Source: Klebsiella oxytoca NBRC 105695 (GTDB lineage: Bacteria > Pseudomonadota > Gammaproteobacteria > Enterobacterales > Enterobacteriaceae). From it: 64,000 bases of DNA. Location: the NCBI RefSeq assembly GCF_001598695.1, contig NZ_BCZK01000003.1, forward strand, positions 62,001-126,000. The letters run 5' to 3'. This document shows positions 24,278 to 32,946 of the stretch, one piece after another. How positions within the stretch are numbered: the stretch's first letter is position 1; each line of letters starts with the position of its first letter. A program made the translations under genes and the position numbers. The notes beneath the pieces are model-generated. The model was not told the DNA's origin. It saw only the letters and a program-made list of their open reading frames with translations, and ran no database searches.

Positions 24278-24629
24278 TCGTCGGGCGCGTCGTGAGAGCG
24301 ATCCGGGGCTGCAGCCGGAGCGCACGTCGCTGGCCTGGTTTCGAACCCTGCTGGGCTATGGCGCGCTGCTGGCGCTGGCGATTAAGCACCACTGGCATCA
24401 GGCGGGGCTTCCATTCTGGATCTCGCTGGGCATATTGCCGTTCGTTGCCATTATCCTCTGGCGCTATACCCGCAGCCGTAATCTGATGAACGTCGAGCAA
24501 AGCGATTTTGCTCAGCCGCAGGCGGTTCGTGACAAATTTTTGATCGCATTCGCAGTACTTTCCCTGTCATTGTTGTTTGCTGTAACCCATATACGACAGG
24601 TGATTTTGTTTATTAAGGATGTGACATGA
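24267..24629 (+). CDS. yidG: YidG, DUF202 inner-membrane protein
   Basis: Membrane protein of 120 residues with three hydrophobic segments and the DUF202 motif LQPERTSLAWFRTLLGYGA. Paralogous in architecture to YidH, with which it overlaps by 11 bp; yidH, yidG and yidF thus form a tightly coupled set. Function unknown. Confidence 0.9.
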   Translation: MPDNRRARRESDPGLQPERTSLAWFRTLLGYGALLALAIKHHWHQAGLPFWISLGILPFVAIILWRYTRSRNLMNVEQSDFAQPQAVRDKFLIAFAVLSLSLLFAVTHIRQVILFIKDVT

Positions 24630-25156
24630 CAGGATGTCAGGCTGACTACGGTGACGATCGGCACTGCGGCAACTGCCAGTCTCTGGCGAGCGATATTCCC
24701 GTGCATGAAGTGATCATTCATCGTCAGGAGTGTGAACGTCCCGAGCTCGTCTACCATCAGTTGAGCGCCCAGGGGGCAGTGGCTATCAAGTTTATTCCCC
24801 ATCTGCAGCCCGTCGACGCCCGTCTGTGGGGGGATTTTCTTTGCGCGGTATTCGCGATTTGGGTCAAAGAAGATGCTAATCGTATCGTCGTGCCGCTGTT
24901 TGAGGCCACGCTGCGCGCCTGGCGCGGCGAGTCGGTGCAGTATGCTAATAATCCGCCGGGGCCGGCCTGCGCTGGCTGCGCCTGGCTAAGATTATGCGGT
25001 GGGGGCTGCCCGCAGCTGCGTCTGGAGGATGGCTCCAATGCCCTTTGTGAGGGATACCGGCAGTTTTATAGCTGGAGCGCTCCCTATATGCGCGTTCTGC
25101 GCGATCTACTCAATCAGCACCGTTCGCCGGTTGAGCTTATGCATCTGCTGCGCTAA
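24626..25156 (+). CDS. yidF: YidF, SPASM-domain remnant of an anaerobic sulfatase-maturase
   Basis: Protein of 176 residues overlapping yidG by 4 bp. It resembles the C-terminal part of anSME enzymes: GAVAIKFIPHLQPVD matches the segment just after the radical-SAM barrel, and CAGCAWLRLCGGGCP is a SPASM Fe-S cluster motif. The N-terminal CxxxCxxC radical-SAM motif and most of the barrel are absent, so it cannot be a complete maturase. E. coli YidF is similarly short. Whether it still assists the YidJ sulfatase nearby is unknown. Confidence 0.8.
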   Translation: MTGCQADYGDDRHCGNCQSLASDIPVHEVIIHRQECERPELVYHQLSAQGAVAIKFIPHLQPVDARLWGDFLCAVFAIWVKEDANRIVVPLFEATLRAWRGESVQYANNPPGPACAGCAWLRLCGGGCPQLRLEDGSNALCEGYRQFYSWSAPYMRVLRDLLNQHRSPVELMHLLR

Positions 25157-25186
25157 AAAAATGGCGACGAAAGAGGCTTCGTCGCC
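25155..25186 (-). terminator. Terminator of dsdXA, shared with yidF
   Basis: GGCGACGAA / TTCGTCGCC is a perfect 9-bp stem with a 6-nt loop. Read on the minus strand it is followed by a T-run (A-run at 25155-25160), fitting an intrinsic terminator 24 bp after dsdA. Confidence 0.85.
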
Positions 25187-25209
25187 ATCGTATTGCCCTG
25201 GCTGCAGGT

Positions 25210-26538
25210 TTACCGTCCTTTTGCCAGATACTGCGCCATCTCCTCTTCCGGCACCATGCCGCCGCCGGTTGCCCACACCAGATGGGTCGCATTGCGCATC
25301 TGCTCAGCGGTGAAACCGTGCATCTGCTGATACGCCTGGCTGGCGCAGACCCGCTGCGGCCCGGCCATGCCGGCCAGAGCGGATGGCTCCAGGCGAATAC
25401 CTTCTTCTTCGGCTAGCCAACCCAGCATATCGTACATGGTCTGGTCATCGAGAGAGTAGAACCCATCCAGCAGGCGCTCCATTGCCCGACCCACGAAACC
25501 GGAGGCGCGGCCTACCGCCAGGCCGTCTGCGGCGGTCAGATTATCAATCCCCAGATCCTGAACTGAAATCTGATCATGCAGACCGGTATAGACACCCAGC
25601 AACATGCACGGGGAGTGGGTCGGTTCGGCGAAGAAGCAGTGTACGCTATCGCCAAACGCCAGCTTCAGGCCAAACGCCACGCCGCCGGGGCCGCCGCCAA
25701 CGCCGCACGGCAGGTAAACAAACAGAGGATGACTGGCGTCCACTACGCGCCCTTCGCGGGCAAACTGCGCTTTTAGCCGCTCGCCGGCCACGGAGTAGCC
25801 GAGGAACAGGGTGCGCGAGTTCTCGTCATCGATAAAGAAGCAGTTCGGGTCGGACTCGGCGGCTTGCCGTCCCTGCTCAACCGCCACGCCGTAATCCTCT
25901 TCGTACTCCACCACCGTTACGCCGTGGCTGCGCAGTTTGGCCTTTTTCCACGCTCTGGCGTCGGCGGACATATGTACCGTCACCTTGAAGCCGATGCGTG
26001 CGCTCATAATGCCAATCGACATTCCCAGGTTACCGGTGGAGCCAACGGCGATGCTGTACTGGCTGAAGAAGGCCCTGAACTCGGGGGTTAGCAGTTTACG
26101 ATAATCATCGGTTGTGTTTAATAATCCCGCGTCGATCGCCAGTTTTTCCGCATGCGTCAGCACTTCATAAATGCCGCCGCGGGCCTTAATCGAGCCGGAA
26201 ATCGGCAGGTGACTGTCTTTTTTCAGCAGCAGATCGCCGCCAATCGGTTGATGAAAGGTTTTTTCCAGCCGGGCCTTCATTGCCGGGATGGCTACCAGTT
26301 CTGATTCGATAATACCGCCAGTGGCTGCGGTTTCCGGAAAGGCCTCCGCCAGGTATGGCGCAAAACGATCGAGCCGGGCGTGGGCGTCCTGAACGTCTTC
26401 TGTCGTCAGGCCAACGTAGGGTAACCCTTCCGCCAGCGACGTCGTTGACGGGTTAAACCAGGTGGTTTCTTTCAGGGCTATCAGTTCCTCCAGCAGAGGA
26501 AACTGCGCGAGTAAATTGGTCATGTCAGCGTTTTTCAT
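25210..26538 (-). CDS. dsdA: D-serine ammonia-lyase (D-serine dehydratase)
   Basis: PLP enzyme of 442 residues deaminating D-serine to pyruvate and ammonia, relieving D-serine toxicity and allowing its use. The PLP lysine lies in [22 protein letters not shown] binds the cofactor phosphate and [14 protein letters not shown] is the glycine loop. Near identical to E. coli DsdA. It follows dsdX by 17 bp, in the order dsdX-dsdA under divergent dsdC. Confidence 0.98.
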   Translation of the reverse strand: MKNADMTNLLAQFPLLEELIALKETTWFNPSTTSLAEGLPYVGLTTEDVQDAHARLDRFAPYLAEAFPETAATGGIIESELVAIPAMKARLEKTFHQPIGGDLLLKKDSHLPISGSIKARGGIYEVLTHAEKLAIDAGLLNTTDDYRKLLTPEFRAFFSQYSIAVGSTGNLGMSIGIMSARIGFKVTVHMSADARAWKKAKLRSHGVTVVEYEEDYGVAVEQGRQAAESDPNCFFIDDENSRTLFLGYSVAGERLKAQFAREGRVVDASHPLFVYLPCGVGGGPGGVAFGLKLAFGDSVHCFFAEPTHSPCMLLGVYTGLHDQISVQDLGIDNLTAADGLAVGRASGFVGRAMERLLDGFYSLDDQTMYDMLGWLAEEEGIRLEPSALAGMAGPQRVCASQAYQQMHGFTAEQMRNATHLVWATGGGMVPEEEMAQYLAKGR

Positions 26539-26555
26539 ATTACGTCTCTTTGCGC

Positions 26556-27893
26556 TCAGATGATGAAAGAAAGCAGGAATGTACCGGCCAGTGCAAGCAG
26601 CGAAGCGATAAAGGTCGCTGTGGTATAGTATTTGAACGTTTCGTTAAGGCTTGCCCCGCAGTACTGCTTAACCAGCCAGAACAGGGAGTCCGTCACGATA
26701 GTGCAGCCAATCGCGCCGGAGCCGATGGCGATAGCGATGATTTCCGGGCTCACGCCAGGATAGAGCGGCAGCATCGGTGCGACGATAGCGGTTGCGCCCA
26801 TCATTGCCACGGTGGCGGAACCGACTGCGGCATGCAGAATCAGCGCCACCAGCCAGGCCAGCAGAATCGGGTGCATATCGAGGTTCGACAGAATTACCGC
26901 CAGCGTATCGGCCAGACCGCTGGTCTTCAGGATGGCGTTGAAGGCCCCGCCTGCGCCGATAATCAGCAGGATATTGGCGATAGAGCCGAAGCAGTTTTCC
27001 GTATGCGTCAGCAGGGTGCTCATGCCCATATTCTGACGGATGCCCAGCACGTAATAGGCCACAAAGACCGCGATGAACATGGCGGTGATGGGGTTACCGA
27101 TAAACTCCAGCAGCATATACAGCGTGCCGCCTTTGGTCATATTCAGTTCGGCGATGGTTTTTACCAGCATCAGGCCGATCGGCAGCAGGACGGTAAACAG
27201 GGTGGCGCCAAGCGAAGGCAGGGTCTCTTCTTTGCGCACTTCGAGATTGGCAAATTCAGCCGGAACCGCTTTAAACGGCAGGCGGTTGCCGAGCAGCCGC
27301 AGGAACAGCGGGCCACCGACCAGCGAAGCCAGCAGGCCCACCAGCAGACCGTATACGATCACCGTCCCGATATCCGCGCCCAGCTTATTCGCGACAAACA
27401 GCGCCGCCGGATGCGGCGGCACCACGCAGTGTACCGCCATCAGCGCCGTACACAGCGGGATGGCCAGCTTGAGCAGCGACGTGTTGGTCTTTTTGGCAAT
27501 GGAAAACGCCAGCGGGATCAGCAGCACCACGCCTACTTCAACGAACAGCGTGATCCCGCAAATCAGGCCCACCAGCACCATAATGACGTCAGCGGACAGC
27601 CAGCGGCAGCGCTGAAGCGTCAGGCCGATACGCTCAGCCGCGCCGGAGACCTCCATCATTTTGCCGAGAATCGTCCCCAGCCCAATTACCGCCGCCAGGA
27701 AGCCCAGCGTGCCGCCAATCCCGCTCTCGATGGCGTTAACCATATCCAGCGGGCTCATGCCCATCATGGCGCCGACGAAAAAGCTGGCCAGCAGCAGCGC
27801 CAGAAACGGGTGAAACTTCAGTTTGACGATAGTTAACACAATCAACACGATGCTGATCAGCAGCGTGCTCACAACCCAGATCTGAGATTCCAT
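26556..27893 (-). CDS. dsdX: D-serine transporter DsdX
   Basis: GntP/GluUP-family proton symporter of 445 residues with about 12-14 membrane segments that imports D-serine. The N-terminus is [28 protein letters not shown] and [16 protein letters not shown] are characteristic of the GntP family. It is the first gene of dsdXA and is divergent from dsdC. Confidence 0.97.
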   Translation of the reverse strand: MESQIWVVSTLLISIVLIVLTIVKLKFHPFLALLLASFFVGAMMGMSPLDMVNAIESGIGGTLGFLAAVIGLGTILGKMMEVSGAAERIGLTLQRCRWLSADVIMVLVGLICGITLFVEVGVVLLIPLAFSIAKKTNTSLLKLAIPLCTALMAVHCVVPPHPAALFVANKLGADIGTVIVYGLLVGLLASLVGGPLFLRLLGNRLPFKAVPAEFANLEVRKEETLPSLGATLFTVLLPIGLMLVKTIAELNMTKGGTLYMLLEFIGNPITAMFIAVFVAYYVLGIRQNMGMSTLLTHTENCFGSIANILLIIGAGGAFNAILKTSGLADTLAVILSNLDMHPILLAWLVALILHAAVGSATVAMMGATAIVAPMLPLYPGVSPEIIAIAIGSGAIGCTIVTDSLFWLVKQYCGASLNETFKYYTTATFIASLLALAGTFLLSFII

Positions 27894-28033
27894 ACCCCAC
27901 CTCGCCTGTGAATAATCTATCGCTATTGAACAGAAAAACGGCGCCTGCTGACAAACGATATAAACGGCCCTTAAGATGAACCAGATTGAATCAAAAAGGT
28001 GATTTTGCTCTAAAATTGTCTGTTATGTGTGCT

Positions 28034-28052
28034 ATGAATCACTTTTATTCAT
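28034..28052. promoter_or_regulatory. Candidate DsdC operator
   Basis: ATGAAT-N7-ATTCAT is a perfect inverted repeat in the 223-bp dsdX-dsdC divergent space, and contains a T-N11-A LTTR core. DsdC is known to activate dsdXA from this region with CRP; GATTGAATCAAAAAGGTGATT nearby (about 27985-28005) could hold the CRP or second DsdC contact. Assigned on position and symmetry only. Confidence 0.45.
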
Positions 28053-28116
28053 CTTTAACGCGCAACTGGCGCGAAAAATTTCTTACACTCGGCGGGGAAT
28101 AGTGAAGGAGTAAGAG

Positions 28117-29046
28117 ATGGAGACGCTAAAAGAGTTAGGCACTCGCCTGCTTAACGGCTGGCAGCTATCGAAGCTGTATACCTTTGAAGTCGCCGCCCGG
28201 CATGAGTCGTTTGCGCTGGCGGCGGAGGAACTGTCGCTGACGCCGAGCGCGGTGAGCCACCGTATCAACCAGCTGGAAGAAGAGCTGGGGATCCAGCTGT
28301 TTGTGCGCTCGCATCGCAAGGTAGAGCTGACGCATGAAGGTAAGCGGGTGTACTGGGCGCTGAAGTCCTCGCTGGATAGCTTAAACCAGGAGATTCTGGA
28401 TATTAAAAATCAGGAGCTGTCGGGAACCTTAACGGTGTATTCGCGCCCGTCCATCGCCCAGTGCTGGCTGGTGCCTGCGCTCGGCGATTTTACCCGCCGC
28501 TATCCGTCGATATCGCTCACCGTGCTGACCGGCAACGATAACGTTAATATGCAGCGTGCGGGCATCGATCTGGCGATCTACTTCGATGATGCGCCTTCAT
28601 CGCAGTTGAGCCACCATTTTCTGATGGATGAGGCCATCGTGCCGGTCTGCACGGCGAACTACGCGCGCCAGCATCAGCTACCGCAGAATCCCGGCAATCT
28701 TCGCCACTGTACGCTGTTGCACGATCGTCAGGCCTGGAGTAACGATTCCGGCACCGATGAGTGGTTCAGTTGGGCGCAGACATTCGGCATCGAGTTGCCG
28801 CAATCGTCGGGTATTGGCTTCGATCGTTCGGATTTAGCGGTGATTGCCGCGATGAATCACGTCGGCGTGGCGATGGGGCGTAAGCGGCTGGTGCAAAAGC
28901 GCCTGGAGAGCGGAGAACTGATCGCGCCGTTCGGCGAGATGACCCTGAAATGCCATCAGCACTACTACGTGACGACCCTGCCGGGCCGTCAGTGGCCGAA
29001 AATCGATGCTTTTATCCACTGGCTGCAGAGCCAGGCACAATTATGA
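28117..29046 (+). CDS. dsdC: DsdC, LysR-type activator of dsdXA
   Basis: LTTR of 309 residues. N-terminal HTH FEVAARHESFALAAEELSLTPSAVSHRINQLEEELG; C-terminal effector domain binding D-serine in the family (LTVYSRPSIAQCWLVPALGDF). The start has AAGGAG 7 bp upstream. It is divergent from dsdX, the standard arrangement. The 3' side is a REP/BIME cluster. Confidence 0.96.
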   Translation: METLKELGTRLLNGWQLSKLYTFEVAARHESFALAAEELSLTPSAVSHRINQLEEELGIQLFVRSHRKVELTHEGKRVYWALKSSLDSLNQEILDIKNQELSGTLTVYSRPSIAQCWLVPALGDFTRRYPSISLTVLTGNDNVNMQRAGIDLAIYFDDAPSSQLSHHFLMDEAIVPVCTANYARQHQLPQNPGNLRHCTLLHDRQAWSNDSGTDEWFSWAQTFGIELPQSSGIGFDRSDLAVIAAMNHVGVAMGRKRLVQKRLESGELIAPFGEMTLKCHQHYYVTTLPGRQWPKIDAFIHWLQSQAQL

Positions 29047-29064
29047 TGACCGGCTTAGTTTCAT

Positions 29065-29275
29065 CCCGGTGGCGCTGTGTGTATGACCGGGCTACGGGTT
29101 TACCGCCGTCTGGGGGCCGGTAGCCCGGACAGATGCGCAGCATCGCCTCCGGGAAATATGCCGGGGCTGATAATTCGCTACCGCTTCCTGGCTTGCGCTG
29201 CGCTTCGCCGGGCTACGGGTTTACCGGCGTCCGTCATTTTGTCGCCCGGGTAAGACGCGCCGCGCCGCGACCCGG
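29065..29275. repeat. REP/BIME cluster between dsdC and emrD
   Basis: Tandem, alternately oriented REP units built around CCGGGCTACGGGTTTACCG and GGTAGCCCGGACAGATGCG, which fold against each other. The same units recur at 45690 and 49840. The 247-bp gap between the convergent stops contains nothing else recognisable. Confidence 0.85.
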
Positions 29276-29293
29276 GGAACCCGCAAAGAAGCC

Positions 29294-30478
29294 TTAAACC
29301 GGCTGCTGATGTTGATGAAACCGCGATGCCAGCGGCAGCCAGCACAGCAGAATCAGCAATCCCATCAGCATCATCAGCAGGCCGAGGCTGCCCTGGCCGG
29401 TTTGCGGCATCATCGCCGACAGCCACGCCAGCACGCCGGAACCGATGTTTTGTAATCCGCCCACTAACGCCCCGGCGGTGCCTGCAAGGAACGGGAAAGG
29501 TTCCATCGCGCCGCTGGTCGCCAGCGGAAACAGCATTCCTGCGCCAAAGAAGAACAGCGCAGCAGGAACCAGCAGGGTCCAGACGGTCATCACGCCCAGC
29601 AGGCCCGGTATCCACATCAGCACGCCCGCCAGCAGGCAGCAAATCACCGACTGCCACATCAGCGTCGGGAAGCGTTTGTTTGGCCGCCCGGCAAACCAGG
29701 CGCCAAAGAACGCCGCCGGAATCGGCAGAATAAACAGAATGCTGACCGACATACTGCTCAGTCCCAGCACCGCCCCCATCAGCACCCCGGAACAGGCTTC
29801 GAATACGGCAATGCCCGCGAGGCCGCCGATCAGCATCAGCAGATAGCAGTTGAACGCGCCGGTACCGAACAGCGTTTTATAGTTGGTGATGAGACGGGTG
29901 CGCGGTGCGCCGGTGGGCCGGGTTTCCGGCATCCAGCGCGCCATGCTGAAGGTGACGCCAGCGCAAAGAATCAGCAAGAATACGAAGCAGGCCCGCCAGT
30001 TCCACAAGGTATCAAGAATACCGCCAATCAACGGGGCCAGCAGTGGGCTTACCAGAATTCCCATATTCAGCAGGCTATTGGCGTGCCTGAGCTGCGCGCC
30101 TTCATACAGGTCACGCGGCAGGGTACGCGCCATCACGCCGCCGACGCCGGTACCCATTCCCTGCAGTGCGCTGGCGGCGATCAACACCGGCAGACTATGG
30201 GTGGTAATGGCAATCAGCGTCGCCAGCATAAAAATAGACATCCCAACGAGGATCACCGGACGCCGGCCAACGCGATCGGAGAGCGGGCCGTAGAAAAGCT
30301 GCGAGACGCCGTAGGTCAGCAGATAAGCGGCCATCACGCTCTGTACCGCGCCTTCACGCACGTTTAGCGATACCGCCATATCGGCAATCGCCGGGATATA
30401 AATGGTCTGCGCCATCTGGCCGACGGCCACCAGCAGTACCAGCATCAACAACAAATTGAAGTTCTTATGCCGTTTCAT
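29294..30478 (-). CDS. emrD: Multidrug exporter EmrD
   Basis: MFS drug:H+ antiporter of the DHA1 group, 394 residues, 12 transmembrane segments, exporting amphipathic compounds. VGQMAQTIYIPAIADMA forms TM1 and GPLSDRVGRRPVILVG is the loop 2-3 signature. The ATG giving MKRHKNFNLL matches E. coli EmrD; the frame extends 51 bp upstream without conserved sequence. In E. coli as here it lies beside the tisB/ilvBN region. Confidence 0.95.
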   Translation of the reverse strand: MKRHKNFNLLLMLVLLVAVGQMAQTIYIPAIADMAVSLNVREGAVQSVMAAYLLTYGVSQLFYGPLSDRVGRRPVILVGMSIFMLATLIAITTHSLPVLIAASALQGMGTGVGGVMARTLPRDLYEGAQLRHANSLLNMGILVSPLLAPLIGGILDTLWNWRACFVFLLILCAGVTFSMARWMPETRPTGAPRTRLITNYKTLFGTGAFNCYLLMLIGGLAGIAVFEACSGVLMGAVLGLSSMSVSILFILPIPAAFFGAWFAGRPNKRFPTLMWQSVICCLLAGVLMWIPGLLGVMTVWTLLVPAALFFFGAGMLFPLATSGAMEPFPFLAGTAGALVGGLQNIGSGVLAWLSAMMPQTGQGSLGLLMMLMGLLILLCWLPLASRFHQHQQPV

Positions 30479-30655
30479 GTCGATGAATACTTTGTAGAAA
30501 GTTGAAGGTAAAGAATATGTGACTGGCACATCCGCAAAACGATGGAGGAATCTACCATATTAAAATGACAGAACAACCCTGTAAGGGGGGATTATCGGGG
30601 ATGTTCAGGCAGGTTTTGTAAACAACAATCGGCAACTAATGTTGCCATGTGTGGT

Positions 30656-31489
30656 TTACGACAGCCGCAGCAGAATCGCCCCGGCGGCAATGCCGCAGGC
30701 AGCCACGATGCGTAATGGAACCATCTTTTCTTTCAACAGGATAAACGCGATAACCGCGCCAAAAAGAATTGAGGTTTCGCGCAGGGCGGCGACCACCGCC
30801 AGCGGCGCCTGGGTCATTGCCCACAGCGCCAGGCCATAAGAACCCATAGTGCCAACGCCGCCGACCAGGCCTTTCTTCCAGTGCTGGCGCAGATAGCGGC
30901 TGGCCTGCGGGCGTCGGGCAATCATCGCCCAGCCCAGCAGACAGAAGCCATTCATAAAAAAGGTCCATAGCGTATAGCCCAGTGCGGTTTCTGAAAGCCG
31001 CACCCCGGTTCCGTCTACCAGCGTATAACCGGCAATAAAGCAGGCGTTGATCAGCGCTAATAGGATACCGGTGCTTGAACGGGATCGGCCGTTAAACGCC
31101 ATCGCCAGTATCGCCAGGCAGATGACGCCGATGCCCAGCCACGCCAGCGGAGAGAGGTGGTCGCCAAGGAAGATAACGCTGATTATCGCCACCAGCAGCG
31201 GCGCGGTTCCGCGCATCAGCGGATAGGTCTGGCTCATATCCGAGACCTGATAGGTTTTCGCCACCAGCACCGTATACACCACCTGTAGCGCGCAGGAGAC
31301 AGCAAGAAACGGCACGCTGGCCAGCGTCGGCTGGGGGGCAAAAGGGAGCAAAACGAGGGCGATGAGCGAGGCAGAGCCGCTAACGCCAATCGCCGCGTAC
31401 ATTTTATCGCCGCTGGCTTTAACGATAGCGTTCCAGCTTGCGTGAAGCAGGGCGGCGAACAGCAATATACAGAATACGGTAATGGTCAT
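30656..31489 (-). CDS. EamA/DMT-family transporter
   Basis: Drug/metabolite transporter superfamily protein of 277 residues with ten predicted membrane segments in two EamA repeats; the second repeat includes LRETSILFGAVIAFILLKEK, the conserved EamA end motif. Substrate unknown; metabolite or amino-acid export is usual for the family. It is followed by an intergenic gap of 177 bp before emrD. Not part of the E. coli K-12 gene order here. Confidence 0.85.
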   Translation of the reverse strand: MTITVFCILLFAALLHASWNAIVKASGDKMYAAIGVSGSASLIALVLLPFAPQPTLASVPFLAVSCALQVVYTVLVAKTYQVSDMSQTYPLMRGTAPLLVAIISVIFLGDHLSPLAWLGIGVICLAILAMAFNGRSRSSTGILLALINACFIAGYTLVDGTGVRLSETALGYTLWTFFMNGFCLLGWAMIARRPQASRYLRQHWKKGLVGGVGTMGSYGLALWAMTQAPLAVVAALRETSILFGAVIAFILLKEKMVPLRIVAACGIAAGAILLRLS

Positions 31490-31559
31490 TGCAGCCTGGC
31501 GCTGGGGGATAAATCGTCACTGGACTGTAACATGGGCGCGCTTTGGCAACCAGAGACAG

Positions 31560-32006
31560 CTAGAGCGAACAAAACAGGCGATGGGTGACCCGCGGTTCAT
31601 CATAGACCGGGCGAAATCCCAGATTTTCATAAAACGACCAGGCCGTTGACGGCGCATGGGTGTTGAGAAAATCAAAGCTGGCGCCGGAGTGGGTAATAAC
31701 CGAGACCAGCAGCTGATGCCCGATCCCCTGCCGACGGTGGCGCTCGCCGATATATAAATGGCGGATGCGGCCGGCTCGCGGCTGCTGGCTAAAAGGGTCG
31801 ACATTGAGCCCGCAAACCCCGACCAGCTGCCCAAATGCAAAAGCGCCCAGCAGCTTTTCTCCCGGCGCGTTAAAGCGGTTTATCTCGCTCTGCCAGTTCT
31901 CCGCCAGGCGGCCCAGCATAGTCAGGTTTTGCGGCAGGCTTTCGGCGCGTAGTGCCGAAAAACCGGGTTCGTCCGGGGTGATGGCGGCAATCAACAAGGG
32001 GGCCAT
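31560..32006 (-). CDS. GNAT-family N-acetyltransferase
   Basis: Acetyl-CoA dependent acetyltransferase of 148 residues. RIRHLYIGERHRRQGIGHQLL contains the acetyl-CoA pyrophosphate-binding Q/RxxGxG/A motif, and FLNTHAPSTAWSFYENLGF is the GNAT C-terminal motif. The acceptor is unknown. The start has GGAG 8 bp upstream. It lies directly downstream of tisB on the same strand, separated by a hairpin. Confidence 0.85.
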   Translation of the reverse strand: MAPLLIAAITPDEPGFSALRAESLPQNLTMLGRLAENWQSEINRFNAPGEKLLGAFAFGQLVGVCGLNVDPFSQQPRAGRIRHLYIGERHRRQGIGHQLLVSVITHSGASFDFLNTHAPSTAWSFYENLGFRPVYDEPRVTHRLFCSL

Positions 32007-32031
32007 AATTTTCTCCGTCAGGTTAGCCTGT

Positions 32032-32055
32032 AGAGGGGCGGTTTCCCGCCCCTCT
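32032..32055 (-). terminator. Hairpin at the end of the tisB transcript
   Basis: AGAGGGGCGG and CCGCCCCTCT form a perfect 10-bp stem with a 4-nt loop, 22 bp after the tisB stop. A clear T-run is lacking on either strand, so termination may be partial and some transcripts could reach the GNAT gene. Confidence 0.6.
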
Positions 32056-32076
32056 CAGGTGCGACTTGAACCTGAA

Positions 32077-32166
32077 TCAGCGGAACTGTTTCAGGACTGC
32101 ATCAAGTAGTTGCAACACGGCAACCATGAGTTTCAGGATCAGAACAACGATATCCACTCCGCCCAT
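32077..32166 (-). CDS. tisB: TisB, SOS-induced membrane toxin of a type I toxin-antitoxin system
   Basis: A 29-residue hydrophobic peptide, too short for routine gene calling. It reads MGGVDIVVLILKLM at the N-terminus and LLDAVLKQFR at the C-terminus, and agrees with my recollection of E. coli TisB at about 20 of 29 positions, including D5, K12, Q19 and D22 on the polar face. TisB inserts in the inner membrane, lowers the proton motive force and promotes persister formation after DNA damage. A long leader with an IstR pairing site, a LexA box and the istR gene all lie in the expected places between emrD and ivbL. Confidence 0.93.
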   Translation of the reverse strand: MGGVDIVVLILKLMVAVLQLLDAVLKQFR

Positions 32167-32294
32167 ACGCGTCTCCTCTGGTTCAGGAGCACAACCGGCT
32201 GGCGTACCTTTCCGCCGCCTGTTGCCAGCCAGGGTATACCCGTCATCATTCAGGCGCGACCAGTGGGTTGCGGGCTAAATGATTCGGGGTATTT

Positions 32295-32315
32295 GTTGAC
32301 GTAACACAGTGTGCT
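32295..32315 (-). promoter_or_regulatory. IstR-1 pairing site in the tisAB leader
   Basis: The minus-strand mRNA here is complementary to the first 21 nt of IstR: the plus strand GTTGACGTAACACAGTGTGCT equivalent matches the sRNA start at 32543 with one change, which becomes a G-U pair. In E. coli this is the standby ribosome site blocked by IstR-1. Confidence 0.88.
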
Positions 32316-32426
32316 CTTCTGGGGTTAAGGCGCTGACGGCACCACCCGTTTCAGCCAGGACTTTTTTTGCGCCGGTAAAAGTGCGGCCCCAGATTCACCC
32401 TGCGTACCCCCTCAGTATAGAATGAA

Positions 32427-32446
32427 TACTGTATGTATGAACAGTA
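32427..32446. promoter_or_regulatory. LexA box (SOS operator) of tisAB/istR
   Basis: TACTGTATGTATGAACAGTA has the perfect CTGT-N8-ACAG core and matches the 20-bp LexA consensus at 17 positions. On the minus strand it overlaps the spacer of a promoter whose -10 TATACT is at 32414-32419, so LexA would block tisAB transcription until DNA damage. Confidence 0.92.
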
Positions 32447-32542
32447 TTTTTTGGACAAATTTGCATACGCGATCCATACTCTAAATCAGCAAAAACCGTC
32501 GTGAAAATTGCGCCTTCTTCCCCGATCGCGTATACTTTTTTC

Positions 32543-32619
32543 GTTGACGTAATACAGTGTGCTTGCGGCCACCAACCGTAAAACACCGAGCAGAAAACCT
32601 CGCCGCGGCGGGGTTTTTT
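32543..32619 (+). ncRNA. istR: IstR-1 antitoxin small RNA
   Basis: A promoter TTGCGC-17 bp-TATACT (32508-32536) places a transcription start at about 32543. The 77-nt RNA begins with the 21-nt antisense segment to tisAB mRNA and ends in an intrinsic terminator, AACCTCGCC / GGCGGGGTT with six T. Size and layout match E. coli IstR-1 (about 75 nt), constitutively made, which keeps tisB silent until SOS induction. Confidence 0.9.
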
Positions 32620-32748
32620 GTTTTTATCCCGCCGCAAATTAATGTGATCTTCCGCGCAGTTTTTCCTGGTTGAAAATAAATCCATTGTGAAATGACAAAA
32701 GCTGTGTTTGTATAAATTCATTCCCTTTTTTGAGACAACAGGTCCCTA

Positions 32749-32844
32749 ATGAACGCTACCACGCTGACTTCGACCCTACTACTAACCGCGCCTGCCGCGG
32801 TGGTCGTCGTGTCTGTGGTGGTCGTCGTCGGCAACGCGCCGTAG
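32749..32844 (+). CDS. ivbL: ilvBN operon leader peptide
   Basis: Leader peptide of 31 residues, rich in regulatory codons: nine valines in two runs (AAVVVV and SVVVVVG) and four leucines, ending GNAP. Translation stalls when valyl- or leucyl-tRNA is scarce, letting RNA polymerase pass the attenuator that follows 23 bp later. Matches E. coli IvbL in composition and ending. Confidence 0.95.
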   Translation: MNATTLTSTLLLTAPAAVVVVSVVVVVGNAP

Positions 32845-32866
32845 GGTCCGGAACAACACGAATTCC

Positions 32867-32899
32867 AAACCCCGCCGGCGCAAACCGAGCGGGGTTTTT
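32867..32899 (+). terminator. ilvBN attenuator
   Basis: AAACCCCGC / GCGGGGTTT forms a 9-bp stem followed by T-run, between ivbL and ilvB. Leader upstream offers the competing antiterminator pairing. Standard attenuation by Val/Leu codons in IvbL. Confidence 0.9.
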
Positions 32900-32946
32900 C
32901 GTTTCATGCCCCCCGGTAAGTCGGCCCAGAATAAAAGGACTGGAGC

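Noticed and set aside
25155-25186. Possible attenuator of yidF on the plus strand
   Set aside because: The A/T-run polarity suits termination of dsdA on the minus strand; on the plus strand no T-run follows.
26550-27836. A 428-residue open frame on the plus strand opposite dsdX
   Set aside because: Very rich in His, Gln and Arg with no domain; mirrors the codon pattern of the well-supported dsdX gene on the other strand.
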